Assembly (NCBI GenBank): GCA_938010045.1
Contig: CALLFZ010000042.1
Span: forward strand, 1-40,579
From: an uncultured bacterium
GTDB lineage: Bacteria > Verrucomicrobiota > Kiritimatiellia > PWTM01
Direction of reading: 5' to 3'
DNA length: 40,579 bases
Each line of letters opens with the position of its first letter. Positions within the stretch are counted from its first letter, which is position 1. Under the pieces are notes generated by a model. The model was given only the letters and a program-made list of their open reading frames with translations. It was not told where the DNA came from and did no database searches. The translations under genes were made by a program, and so were the position numbers. Positions 7,689 to 14,793 of the stretch are shown in pieces.

Positions 7689-8675
7689 TTACAGGTCAAG
7701 ACCGAGCGATTTGAGCCGCCAGTAGTCGCGGGTCCATTTCTCGCGGACTTCGACATGCAACGCAACGCGCACCGGCCGCTCGTACAGCGCCTGCAGTTCC
7801 GCTTCCGACGCCCGCCGAACGGCGCGCAGCATCCGCCCCTTTTCGCCGATCACGATCGGTTTCTGGCTGCTCCGCTCAACCCAGATGTCCGCATACACCT
7901 CGAGCGCGCCGTCGGCGCCGTCCCGGAGGTCCGTCACCGTCACCGCCACCCGGTGCGGCAGCTCGTCGCGCAATCGGTGGATCAGTTTCTCGCGAATGAC
8001 GTCGGCCAGAAAGAGCTTCTGCGGGAAATCCGTGAGCACATCGGGCGGAAAGAGCGGTGGCCCCTCCGGCAACCGCTCGAACAGAAGCTCGAGAAGGCGG
8101 TCGAGTCCGTCGCCCGTCACGGCCGAGCACTCCACCCAGGCCGGCGGCGGAGGAGGCGGCGTGCGCTCTGCGGCGGCCCGCGCCCACGCGGCGCGGAGTT
8201 CCTCGCCGTGGCGAATGCCCAGATCGCTCTTGTTCAACGCAATCACGACCGGCGGTGCGGGCGGCTCGAGCGCGGCCAACCGCCGCATCCACCCCTCATC
8301 CTCCTCGCGCGGCGGCAGCGAGCCGTCCACGACCAGCAACACAACATCCGCCCCCTCGGCCGACTTGCGCGCCGTACGGTTGATCCACCGCCCGAGCTCC
8401 GACTCCGCCTTCAGCACCCCGGGCGTGTCGGTCAGCACGATCTGGCCGCGTTCGTCCGTTCGGATCGCCCGTATGCGGTGCCAGGTGGTCTGCGCCACCG
8501 GACTGACGATCGTCACCTTCTCCCCCACCAGCGAGTTCACGAGCGAAGACTTGCCAACGTTCGCGCGGCCGACCACCGCGACCACGCCCGACCGCATCGG
8601 GCTGGCCCGCGGTGCGGGGTTGGCGCGGTCCGTGGCAGGCACCGGCGGGTTGGTCGCGTCCTCTGCTTCCATCAT
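7689..8675 (-). CDS. era: GTPase Era
   Basis: Era is an essential GTPase that binds 16S rRNA and helps mature the 30S subunit. The GTPase domain shows G1 GRANVGKS (36-43), the QTT switch I threonines, G3 DTPG (83-86) and G4 NKSD (148-151). The C-terminal KH RNA-binding domain contains PIVIGEKGRMLRAV with the GxxG loop. At 328 residues it has a longer N-terminus than most Era proteins: about 26 Pro/Ala-rich residues precede MRSGVVAVVGRANVGKS, so translation may begin at that internal Met. The chosen ATG lies 2 nt after the rhomboid stop. gcvT follows after 52 bp but seems to have its own promoter. Confidence 0.93.
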   Translation of the reverse strand: MMEAEDATNPPVPATDRANPAPRASPMRSGVVAVVGRANVGKSSLVNSLVGEKVTIVSPVAQTTWHRIRAIRTDERGQIVLTDTPGVLKAESELGRWINRTARKSAEGADVVLLVVDGSLPPREEDEGWMRRLAALEPPAPPVVIALNKSDLGIRHGEELRAAWARAAAERTPPPPPPAWVECSAVTGDGLDRLLELLFERLPEGPPLFPPDVLTDFPQKLFLADVIREKLIHRLRDELPHRVAVTVTDLRDGADGALEVYADIWVERSSQKPIVIGEKGRMLRAVRRASEAELQALYERPVRVALHVEVREKWTRDYWRLKSLGLDL

Positions 8676-8677
8676 GG

Positions 8678-9505
8678 TCAACGCTCCCAGCCGCGCAGCC
8701 GACGGCTAGCGGTATCCAGCAGTTCCCGCTCCCGTCGCGTCAGCGAATCGAGCCCCTCGCGGGCCACTTTGTCCAGAATGCGATCAATGTCGTCCGCCGC
8801 GGGGCCGTTCGCGTCGAAGTCCGCCGCCGAGGCGCCGCGCCGGCGGCCCCCTCCCCACCATTCGCGGATGGCATCACCGAGGCCGCCCGCCGGGTGGGTG
8901 ACCGTTCGCGCATAGACTGCGCCCGCCACCGCACCGGCCAAGTGGGCCGAATGCGCGACCCCACCTTGGAAGCCCTGCATCAAATAGAGCAGTTCGAGCA
9001 GCATGATCCCGAGCACCATCGCCCAGGCCGGCAAGGTGAAGAACGGCAGCAACAACAGCATCATCGGCCGACGCGGGTACAGCGTCGCAAACGCCGCCAT
9101 GACGCCGAACACCGCGCCCGAGGCGCCCAGGCACGGATGCCGGTCGATCAGCACATAGCCCAACCCGCCCAGCACCCCGCTGCCGATGTAGAGGATGGCA
9201 AACCGGAACCGCCCCAGCGTCTGCGCCACGTCCGGCCCCAACAGCGCGAGCGCGATCATGTTCATCAGCAGGTGGCCGATCCCGCCGTGCAAAAACGGGT
9301 AGGTGAATGGCTGCCAGATTCGCCCGCTACGTATCCCCGCGCGCGACAATGCCAGCTCCCGCAGCAGCCACCGGCCGCCGCCCGCGTTCCAGGCCACCGT
9401 CTGCACTACATACGCGACGACCGTCGCGATGAGGAACCACCATACGATCCGGGCGCGGTCGCGCTCCCAGTGCCAAGCCCGGTCGAACTGGTTCACAAAT
9501 CTCAT
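8678..9505 (-). CDS. Rhomboid-family intramembrane serine protease
   Basis: An inner-membrane protein of about 275 residues with six or so hydrophobic segments. The catalytic dyad of rhomboids is visible: Ser129 in LGASGAVFG and His188 in AHSAHLAGAVAG. The HLLMNMIAL helix also fits the family. The cytosolic C-terminal tail (DDIDRILDKVAREGLDSLTR) resembles the short module often attached to bacterial rhomboids of this type. I chose MRFVNQFD as start; an ATG at 9517 and a GTG at 9529 are in frame and possible. It is followed by era after 2 nt. Its substrate is unknown. Confidence 0.88.
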   Translation of the reverse strand: MRFVNQFDRAWHWERDRARIVWWFLIATVVAYVVQTVAWNAGGGRWLLRELALSRAGIRSGRIWQPFTYPFLHGGIGHLLMNMIALALLGPDVAQTLGRFRFAILYIGSGVLGGLGYVLIDRHPCLGASGAVFGVMAAFATLYPRRPMMLLLLPFFTLPAWAMVLGIMLLELLYLMQGFQGGVAHSAHLAGAVAGAVYARTVTHPAGGLGDAIREWWGGGRRRGASAADFDANGPAADDIDRILDKVAREGLDSLTRRERELLDTASRRLRGWER

Positions 9506-9547
9506 CCTACCCGCCATGGCGCGCCGCACCGAACAGAAGGCCGCCGG

Positions 9548-9575
9548 TTGCGGCCGGCTCGCGCCGCCCTAAAAT
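9548..9575 (+). promoter_or_regulatory. Promoter of the DUF2062 gene, leaderless type
   Basis: TTGCGG (9548-9553), a 16-bp spacer and TAAAAT (9570-9575) form a good sigma70-like pair. Only 7 nt (ACCACCG) separate the -10 from the ATG at 9583, so the transcript should start at or near the start codon. The same -35 (TTGCGG) is used before trpA. Confidence 0.6.
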
Positions 9576-9582
9576 ACCACCG

Positions 9583-10134
9583 ATGCCGACTCGACGTCCC
9601 AGGGAACGACGGACCTGGCGCGATACACTGCGCTATCTGTTGCTCCAGCGCGACACGCCGGACAGCATCGCGCTGGGCGTCGCGCTCGGCACCTTCGTCG
9701 CCATGACACCGACCCTCGGCGTCCAGATCATCCTCGCACTCGCCGCCGCGTGGTTGCTTCAGGCGAACCGGCTGGCCGTACTGCCGCCCCTGGCGATCAC
9801 CAACGCCTTCACCGCCGGCCCGATCTACGGCTTCGAATGCTGGCTCGGGTCCCAACTGATGCCCCATACACGCTCCGCGGAAATGCTCGAGCGCTGGGCT
9901 CATCTCCGCGAGCTGATCGCGCGCCGCGATTTCCACGCCTACCTCGATCACTGGCGCGACCTGGCCAGAATCGGATGGGACCTCTGGCTGGCCATGTGGA
10001 TCGGCAGCCTCATCATCGGCGGAGCGATGGCGGTGGCCGCCTACTGGGCCACCCTCGGCATCGTGCGCGCCCACCGACGCCGCCGCGCGGAACGGCGACG
10101 CGTCTCCCCCTCCGCCGCCCCCACGCCCTCCTGA
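9583..10134 (+). CDS. DUF2062 membrane protein
   Basis: A 183-residue protein with a basic N-terminus and the DUF2062 core: LRYLLLQRDTPDSIALGVALGTFVAMTPTLG, a hydrophobic hairpin, then LAITNAFTAGPIYG and a further C-terminal membrane segment (LWLAMWIGSLIIGGAM). DUF2062 proteins are small inner-membrane proteins of unknown biochemical role, sometimes found fused to or beside glycosyltransferases. Here it is divergent from the rhomboid-era operon, with its own promoter and no Shine-Dalgarno sequence. The C-terminus is rich in Arg, Pro and Ser. Confidence 0.82.
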   Translation: MPTRRPRERRTWRDTLRYLLLQRDTPDSIALGVALGTFVAMTPTLGVQIILALAAAWLLQANRLAVLPPLAITNAFTAGPIYGFECWLGSQLMPHTRSAEMLERWAHLRELIARRDFHAYLDHWRDLARIGWDLWLAMWIGSLIIGGAMAVAAYWATLGIVRAHRRRRAERRRVSPSAAPTPS

Positions 10135-10141
10135 TGCCGCG

Positions 10142-10363
10142 TCAACCGCCCGCCCGCGCCATGCGCGCCTTGAGCTTCGCCGGATGCCGCAACAACCGTC
10201 GGATCGTCGGCGCGTCCAACTTCGCCGCTGTCTCCTCCGGCACTCCGAGGGCCACCAAACGCCGTCGCTGCACCCGCTCGCGCCGCCGCCGCTCCGCCGG
10301 CGATTTCTTCGGACGATAGCGGTTCTTGTTCCGGATCATTCGCTGAGTCAAATTCTTGGCCAT
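10142..10363 (-). CDS. Small, highly basic protein of unknown function
   Basis: A 73-residue protein beginning MAKNLTQRMIRNKNRYRPKK. More than a third of its residues are Arg or Lys, which suggests nucleic-acid or ribosome association, but I recognise no domain. The middle is a run of basic residues (SPAERRRRERVQRRR). The second half (GVPEETAAKLDAPTIRRLLRH) could form a helical hairpin. Support for a real gene: a clear GAGGTG Shine-Dalgarno before the ATG, a well-formed promoter 44-72 bp upstream, and a strongly biased composition unlike neighbouring shadow frames. It ends 7 bp from the convergent DUF2062 gene. Confidence 0.7.
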   Translation of the reverse strand: MAKNLTQRMIRNKNRYRPKKSPAERRRRERVQRRRLVALGVPEETAAKLDAPTIRRLLRHPAKLKARMARAGG

Positions 10364-10406
10364 CTCAACACCTCAACTGTTCTGCGCCGTACGGCGTGAA
10401 AAGCCT

Positions 10407-10435
10407 TTTCTACCGGCCCGCACGACCTGCGTCAA
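10407..10435 (-). promoter_or_regulatory. Promoter of the small basic protein gene
   Basis: On the minus strand, TTGACG (10435-10430), a 17-bp spacer and TAGAAA (10412-10407) make one of the best sigma70-type matches in the window. It gives a leader of roughly 35-40 nt containing the GAGGTG ribosome-binding site. Confidence 0.6.
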
Positions 10436-10557
10436 TCCCAACCACCTCGCAATATCCGTGGCAACGGTACCCGGCCAGTGCCCGTCCTCGCCGGCCATGG
10501 GGTCGGCCCCCCGGCGCGGCCGATGCTATCCCATCGTTGGACAGCGGAACGCTTGCC

Positions 10558-10576
10558 GCGTCCAAGCCTTGGACGC
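10558..10576. repeat. Perfect 19-bp palindrome with 9-bp arms
   Basis: GCGTCCAAGCCTTGGACGC has arms GCGTCCAAG/CTTGGACGC around a single C. It lies in the gene-free stretch 10436-10759 between two divergent promoters. It has no T-tract, so it could be a protein-binding site or an RNA hairpin. Apart from this and a second inverted repeat (TCCAACT/AGTTGGA near 10691-10713), I see nothing in that stretch. Confidence 0.6.
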
Positions 10577-10759
10577 ACCGCACCGCCGATCTGTGAGCCG
10601 TCGGCCGCCCGGCCGATGATCCCTCACCGGCCAGGCCGACCTTTGCCCTCACGCCCTTGTTTCGTGCACAGCCTCTCGTCGGCCCCGCGTCCAACTCTAC
10701 GCCGCAGTTGGATGTGGTCGTTTGTGGACGCAGTGAAGACCGTTGTACAAGAGTGCAAG

Positions 10760-10788
10760 TTGACAATAGGTTCCGCCGGGCGTAGTGG
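10760..10788 (+). promoter_or_regulatory. Promoter of the PilZ-like/pilus ATPase pair, leaderless type
   Basis: A perfect TTGACA (10760-10765), a 17-bp spacer and TAGTGG (10783-10788) lead to an in-frame GTG at 10795, only 6 nt beyond the -10. The -10 is weak in its last two bases, but the -35 and spacing are ideal. Confidence 0.5.
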
Positions 10789-10794
10789 TTGTAC

Positions 10795-11148
10795 GTGGAT
10801 CAAGTGGATTCGATTGCCAGCTCCGAGATTTTGGTTTGTTGGGGGCCTGAGGAGACGTCTCAGGATCGCCGTTTGTTTCGTTGCTGCCCCCTCGGCATCC
10901 AACTCTACACGCGACGCCAGTTGGCGCTATTCAAGATCCTATCGTTGGATCTCTGCCTGCCGTCGGACTCGGGCGGCGAGGAGCGCACGACGTGTGAGGG
11001 GATCGTTGTGCACAGCGCCTACGACGCGCGCCGCGGGCTTCACCGGATCTGGGTTCTGTTCACTCGGATTCCCGAAGATTTCCGTCGGCGGCTTCAGTGC
11101 TGGTCGAAGGAAGCCGGCACCCAATGCCCTCACTGCATGAACTACTGA
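10795..11148 (+). CDS. Small PilZ-like domain protein with C-terminal CPHC motif, upstream of the pilus ATPase
   Basis: A protein of about 117 residues (GTG start at 10795; TTG at 10789 possible). The middle reads as a PilZ-like beta-barrel: LFRCCPLGIQLYTRRQLALFKILSLDLCLP, then CEGIVVHS and RIWVLFTRIPEDFRRRLQCW. The canonical c-di-GMP ligands RxxxR and D/NxSxxG are missing or degenerate, so this would be a non-binding PilZ relative. The tail ends CPHCMNY, a possible metal-binding Cys-x-His-Cys-type site. It overlaps the following PilT/PilU-type gene by 25 bp, implying coupled translation and a role in pilus retraction or motility. The PilZ assignment is by eye and should be treated as tentative. 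Confidence 0.55.
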   Translation: MDQVDSIASSEILVCWGPEETSQDRRLFRCCPLGIQLYTRRQLALFKILSLDLCLPSDSGGEERTTCEGIVVHSAYDARRGLHRIWVLFTRIPEDFRRRLQCWSKEAGTQCPHCMNY

Positions 11149-12215
11149 GGATCGCCGTCGCGCGCGGTGCCTCGGATGTGCATCTGGTTGCCGAGCGCCC
11201 GCCGACGCTGCGCATTGCCCAGGAGCTGGTGCCCGCCACGCCCGAGCCCATCTCCGCGGAGCAGGTTGCCGCGAACGCCGACGCGCTACTGCCGCCCCAC
11301 CTGCGCGAGCGATTTCACACGCAGCGCGAGGCCGACTTTTCCTATATCGAGCCGGGCGTCGGCCGCTTTCGCGTGAACATCTTCCTCGCGACCGGGACCT
11401 ATGCGATCTCGTTTCGCCATGTGAAGGACCGGGTGCCGTCGTTCGAGGAGCTGCACCTGCCGCCCCAGATTCAGGGCCTTGCGATGTTCCCGCGCGGCAT
11501 CGTGCTGGCGGCCGGCACGACCGGCTGCGGTAAGTCGACGACGCTGGCCGCGATCATCGAGCACATCAACACCCACCTCGTCCGGCGGATCATCACGATT
11601 GAGGACCCGATCGAATACATCTTTCACCCGAAATGTTCGATCATCTCGCAGCGCGAAGTGGGCATCGACACGCAGTCGTTCCACGCGGCGCTGAAGCACG
11701 TCCTCCGGCAGGACCCCGATGTGATCATGATCGGGGAAATGCGCGATGCGGAAAGCTTCGTCGCGGCGCTCTCGGCGGCCCAGACCGGCCACCTCGTGCT
11801 CAGCACGCTCCACACCGGCACCGCCGCGCAGGCGATTCCGCGCATCCTCGACTTCTTTCCGGCCAGCGAGCGCGACTCGATCCGCATGGCGCTGGCGGAC
11901 AATCTGCGGGCCGTCTTCTGCCAGCGTCTCGTGCCGTCCACGGATGGGGGCGTCCGCCCCGCGGTCGAAATCCTCATCGCGACCCCGACTGTTCGAAAAC
12001 TGATCGAGCAAAACCGCCTCGACAAGCTCTCCGCGGCGATCGAGACCGGCACCGAGGACGGCATGCAGACGTTCAACCAGTCGCTGTACGCGATGATTCG
12101 GGCCGGCGAAGTGACCGAGGAGGTCGCGATGCGTTACGCGAGTAATCCCGAGGCGCTGCGCATGAACCTGAAGGGCGTGTTCCTCGACGAGGCCCGTCGC
12201 ATCCTGACCAGTTGA
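11124..12215 (+). CDS. Type IV pilus retraction ATPase, PilT/PilU family
   Basis: A 363-residue hexameric secretion-type ATPase that powers pilus retraction at the cytoplasmic membrane. It shows the N-terminal PAS-like domain (SDVHLVAERPPTLRI), Walker A GTTGCGKST (131-139, with Thr and Cys where GPTGSGKST is usual), the Asp-box around ITIEDPIEY, Walker B DPDVIMIGEMRD (about 197-208) and the His-box TGHLVLSTLHTGTAAQA. The C-terminus (DGMQTFNQSLYAMIRAGEVTEEVA, then PEALRMNLKG) looks more like PilU than PilT. The ATG lies inside the preceding PilZ-like gene. On the other strand, an open frame runs through the last 930 bp. Confidence 0.93.
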   Translation: MPSLHELLRIAVARGASDVHLVAERPPTLRIAQELVPATPEPISAEQVAANADALLPPHLRERFHTQREADFSYIEPGVGRFRVNIFLATGTYAISFRHVKDRVPSFEELHLPPQIQGLAMFPRGIVLAAGTTGCGKSTTLAAIIEHINTHLVRRIITIEDPIEYIFHPKCSIISQREVGIDTQSFHAALKHVLRQDPDVIMIGEMRDAESFVAALSAAQTGHLVLSTLHTGTAAQAIPRILDFFPASERDSIRMALADNLRAVFCQRLVPSTDGGVRPAVEILIATPTVRKLIEQNRLDKLSAAIETGTEDGMQTFNQSLYAMIRAGEVTEEVAMRYASNPEALRMNLKGVFLDEARRILTS

Positions 12216-13745
12216 GGTCGGCCGCTCGTTCGACCGGCCGCCTTCGCCGGTCGCCATGACTCCGCGCACATCCTTCTTCTTGGCCGTCTCGATGGCCGCG
12301 CGCAGCCGCGGATCGTCGAGGTCGAGTCGGTAGAGCACCTGGTTGTAATCGTAGCGCGGTATCGCAAACCGCGCCCCGGAGAACGTCTCCGCGAACGTTC
12401 CTTCGAAATTGATGTAGCGCCCGCCCGCCTCATCGAGAAACGCGTGATGCACGGGGTTGTAGAACGAATAGTCTGGGTGCGTCGCGATCTTCACCGCCCA
12501 GCGCCACGGCCCCGTCGGATCGGCCGCCTCCGCGTACCACACCTCGCCGAGGAACGAGTCGGTGCCTCCGTGTTCGACGAAGACCATGACCCAGCAGCGA
12601 CGATGCGGATTCCATCGCACCGAGCCGGCATGGGGTTCGATGAGTCGGCCGCCCGCATCCCGAATTTGGAAGCGCGCGGCGGCTTCCGGCAGCTCGCCGC
12701 GCCGGAGGGCCTCGCGCTCGGAGCGGGCGCTTGCGGGTTCGCCCTCGCGATGCCAGCCCCACCGGCCGTCGCGGAACGCGAAACCTTCGTACGCGACCGA
12801 ATTCGTGACCGCCTCGAACCGCGCCGCCACCCGCACCACCGGGAACGGCTGACAGAACAGCACGTGATCGCCCGCGATGGTCGCTTGCCCGGCCGGATGC
12901 CGCCATGCCGCCGAACGTTCGTATTCGAACAACGGCCGCAGATGTCCCGCCGCCTCGTCCCATTCGGCCACACCGTGCCCGAGCCGCTGCTCGAGGCTCT
13001 TCATGCGCGCGTAGTGCACGACGAGCCGTTCGGCGCCGCGCTCATCGCGGACGCTGCAGGCGCCATCCACCCACACCATGCCTTCCCCGAAGTCGGGAGC
13101 CATGGGCCGTACAAACCCGCGGTCGTCCTCGAAGTAGCGCAGGGTGGCGCCGATGTCCTCCACGGGAGCGCCGGGCGCGGGCAGCTCGGAGACCGCGCCG
13201 GTGGTGCGGAAGTTGCCCAGCGGATGAGCGGCGCGCAATGTGTCGCCCCAAAACCAATGCACGCGGCCGCGGTGTACGACCGCCTGCACTGAATCCTGCC
13301 CCACCACCCCGCCCCGCACCGGCGGTTCGGCCGCCGGTACGGGGTAGCCGAGGATCTGTGAATCGCGGTAGCGGCCCGCCCCGGTGATTCGCGCGATCCG
13401 TTCGGCGATGTTTGTGCGCACGAGCCGCACCTCCGCGCGCCCACCCGCGGAAACCTCAACGGCGCTCCCCTCCATCCCGAAGCCGTCGCGCGGAGCAAGG
13501 TAGCCCGGACTACGAATGAAGACAAAGACCCGCCCCTCCATGAGACCGGGCTCGTCGAACGCCACGCGGCCCGCGTTGTCCGTCCAGTACCGGATGCTAT
13601 GCACCGTGCGCAGCTCCACGAGCGGAACACCGCGGCCGGTGCCGGCGTCCAGAACGCGGATCTCGAACGGCCGCGATGCTCCCCCCGCCGCGCCCGCGAC
13701 CGCGAACATCGCCGCGATCAAAGCCAGCCGTGATCGCGGTACCAC
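11286..13745 (-). CDS. Secreted glycosidase-like beta-propeller protein; frame lacks a stop and runs antisense into the pilus ATPase gene
   Basis: The recognisable protein runs from 13745 to about 12250: a signal peptide (MVPRSRLALIAAMFAVAGAAGGAS), a carboxypeptidase-regulatory-like domain (to about 115), then a propeller-like region with HWFWGDT (163-169), GMVWVDGACSVRD, ARFQIRDAGGRLIEPHAGSVRWNPH and NYVDYNQVLYRLDLDDPRL-like blades (exact tail YDYNQVLYRLDLDDPRL near 480). It resembles secreted proteins of PVC bacteria of GH43/DUF4185-like fold; the substrate is unknown. No stop codon occurs in frame until 11286, so the last 310 codons are antisense to the convergent ATPase gene. Either the tail is real, or the stop was lost or mis-sequenced. 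The GTG start overlaps the epimerase stop by 28 bp. Confidence 0.65.
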   Translation of the reverse strand: MVPRSRLALIAAMFAVAGAAGGASRPFEIRVLDAGTGRGVPLVELRTVHSIRYWTDNAGRVAFDEPGLMEGRVFVFIRSPGYLAPRDGFGMEGSAVEVSAGGRAEVRLVRTNIAERIARITGAGRYRDSQILGYPVPAAEPPVRGGVVGQDSVQAVVHRGRVHWFWGDTLRAAHPLGNFRTTGAVSELPAPGAPVEDIGATLRYFEDDRGFVRPMAPDFGEGMVWVDGACSVRDERGAERLVVHYARMKSLEQRLGHGVAEWDEAAGHLRPLFEYERSAAWRHPAGQATIAGDHVLFCQPFPVVRVAARFEAVTNSVAYEGFAFRDGRWGWHREGEPASARSEREALRRGELPEAAARFQIRDAGGRLIEPHAGSVRWNPHRRCWVMVFVEHGGTDSFLGEVWYAEAADPTGPWRWAVKIATHPDYSFYNPVHHAFLDEAGGRYINFEGTFAETFSGARFAIPRYDYNQVLYRLDLDDPRLRAAIETAKKKDVRGVMATGEGGRSNERPTSTGQDATGLVEEHALQVHAQRLGITRVTHRDLLGHFAGPNHRVQRLVERLHAVLGAGLDRRGELVEAVLLDQFSNSRGRDEDFDRGADAPIRGRHETLAEDGPQIVRQRHADRVALAGRKEVEDARNRLRGGAGVERAEHEVAGLGRRERRDEAFRIAHFPDHDHIGVLPEDVLQRRVERLRVDAHFALRDDRTFRVKDVFDRVLNRDDPPDEVGVDVLDDRGQRRRLTAAGRAGRQHDAAREHRKALNLGRQVQLLERRHPVLHMAKRDRIGPGREEDVHAKAADARLDIGKVGLALRVKSLAQVGRQ
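12231..12253 (+). terminator. GC-rich hairpin after the pilus ATPase gene
   Basis: CGACCGGC (12231-12238) and GCCGGTCG (12246-12253) pair perfectly around a 7-nt loop, 15 bp after the ATPase stop codon. There is no T-tract, so factor-independent termination is uncertain. The hairpin also lies inside the open convergent frame. Confidence 0.4.
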
Positions 13746-14713
13746 TTCGTGATGTCCTCCACCTCCTCGCGAAACGACCGCGCGGGCCGGAAGCCCAGAT
13801 CGCGCGCGGCCTTCGAGGCGTCGAAGTGCCGGTTCTTTGCGAAGAAGTCCACGCGGCGGCGGAAGATCGGCGGCGGAATGCGCAGCGGCGTGCAAATCGC
13901 TTCGCAGAGACTGCCGAGCCATTGGAGCGGCTTCAACGGCAGCCGTAGATGCGGCGGCGGCACGCCGAGCACCTCGGCAATCGTGCGGGCCATCTCGTCG
14001 AGCGGCACCGCGCGCTCGCCCGCAATGATGTAGACCTCGCCGTTCAGGTCGTCGCGCGCCATCGCGAGCTGAAACGCGCGGCTCAAATCGCGGACGTCCA
14101 CGAAATGCACGTGTTGGCACGGCCCCACGTAGAAGAACCGGCGACGCGCAATCATTCGAAACATCTTCAGGTTCCGCGTGTCGCCCGGCCCGTAGATCAT
14201 CGCGGGACGAATCACCACACCGCGCATGCGTCCGGAGCGGAAGTACTCGAGCGCGATGAGTTCGCCCTGGAGCTTTGAACGTTGGTAGGCATCGCCGGGA
14301 TTGAAGGGAGACTCCTCCGTGCCCGGCGGGTGGCGGACATCGCCGAGCACGCCGACGGTCGAACAGTGGATGAACCGTCGGACTCCCGCCTCGATCGAAG
14401 CGTCGAGCATGCGCCGCGTGCCCTCGGCATTGATCTCGTGATAGACCCGCTCCGGGAAGCCCGCCTGGCGATAGAGCGCGGCGATGTGATAGACCCGTGT
14501 GCACCCGTCTACGGCGCGGCGCAGCGAATCGAAGTCGCGCAGGTCCGCCTCGACGATCGGCACGCCTAGCCGCTCGAGATCGCCCGCGCGCCGCCGGTCG
14601 CGCACCATCGCCCGCACCGGGACTCCCTGCGCGACGAGATCCGCGGTGAGCACGCCGCCCACATAGCCGCCAGCCCCCGTCACCAACGTGAGTTCGCCGC
14701 TCGACTCCGCCAT
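13718..14713 (-). CDS. NAD(P)-dependent epimerase/dehydratase (extended SDR)
   Basis: A 331-residue extended short-chain dehydrogenase. The Rossmann motif is TGAGGYVGG (about 11-19), with the downstream ADLRD and HIAALY segments. The catalytic SDR triad is present as the Ser in HCSTVGVLG and YxxxK in YQRSKLQGE. The RPAMIYGPGD motif is typical of NAD-dependent sugar epimerases, dihydroflavonol-reductase-like and 3-beta-HSD-like enzymes. The substrate cannot be told; its position between a glycosidase-like gene and a xylanase suggests nucleotide-sugar or aldehyde chemistry, but that is weak. A strong GGAGG sits 9 nt before the ATG. The frame is open upstream, but this start fits the family. Confidence 0.85.
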   Translation of the reverse strand: MAESSGELTLVTGAGGYVGGVLTADLVAQGVPVRAMVRDRRRAGDLERLGVPIVEADLRDFDSLRRAVDGCTRVYHIAALYRQAGFPERVYHEINAEGTRRMLDASIEAGVRRFIHCSTVGVLGDVRHPPGTEESPFNPGDAYQRSKLQGELIALEYFRSGRMRGVVIRPAMIYGPGDTRNLKMFRMIARRRFFYVGPCQHVHFVDVRDLSRAFQLAMARDDLNGEVYIIAGERAVPLDEMARTIAEVLGVPPPHLRLPLKPLQWLGSLCEAICTPLRIPPPIFRRRVDFFAKNRHFDASKAARDLGFRPARSFREEVEDITKWYRDHGWL

Positions 14714-14793
14714 TCGCCACCTCCGTCGCCGCCGCGCCATCCGCCGCGGACGCGCCGCCTCAGTCTCCCCCCGACGGCGAATACCCGCAAGCA

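Noticed and set aside
11286-14720. A single 1144-codon open frame on the minus strand
   Set aside because: It covers three unrelated things: antisense of the pilus ATPase, the glycosidase-like gene and a non-coding frame of the epimerase. Only the 11286-13745 part is kept, with reservations.
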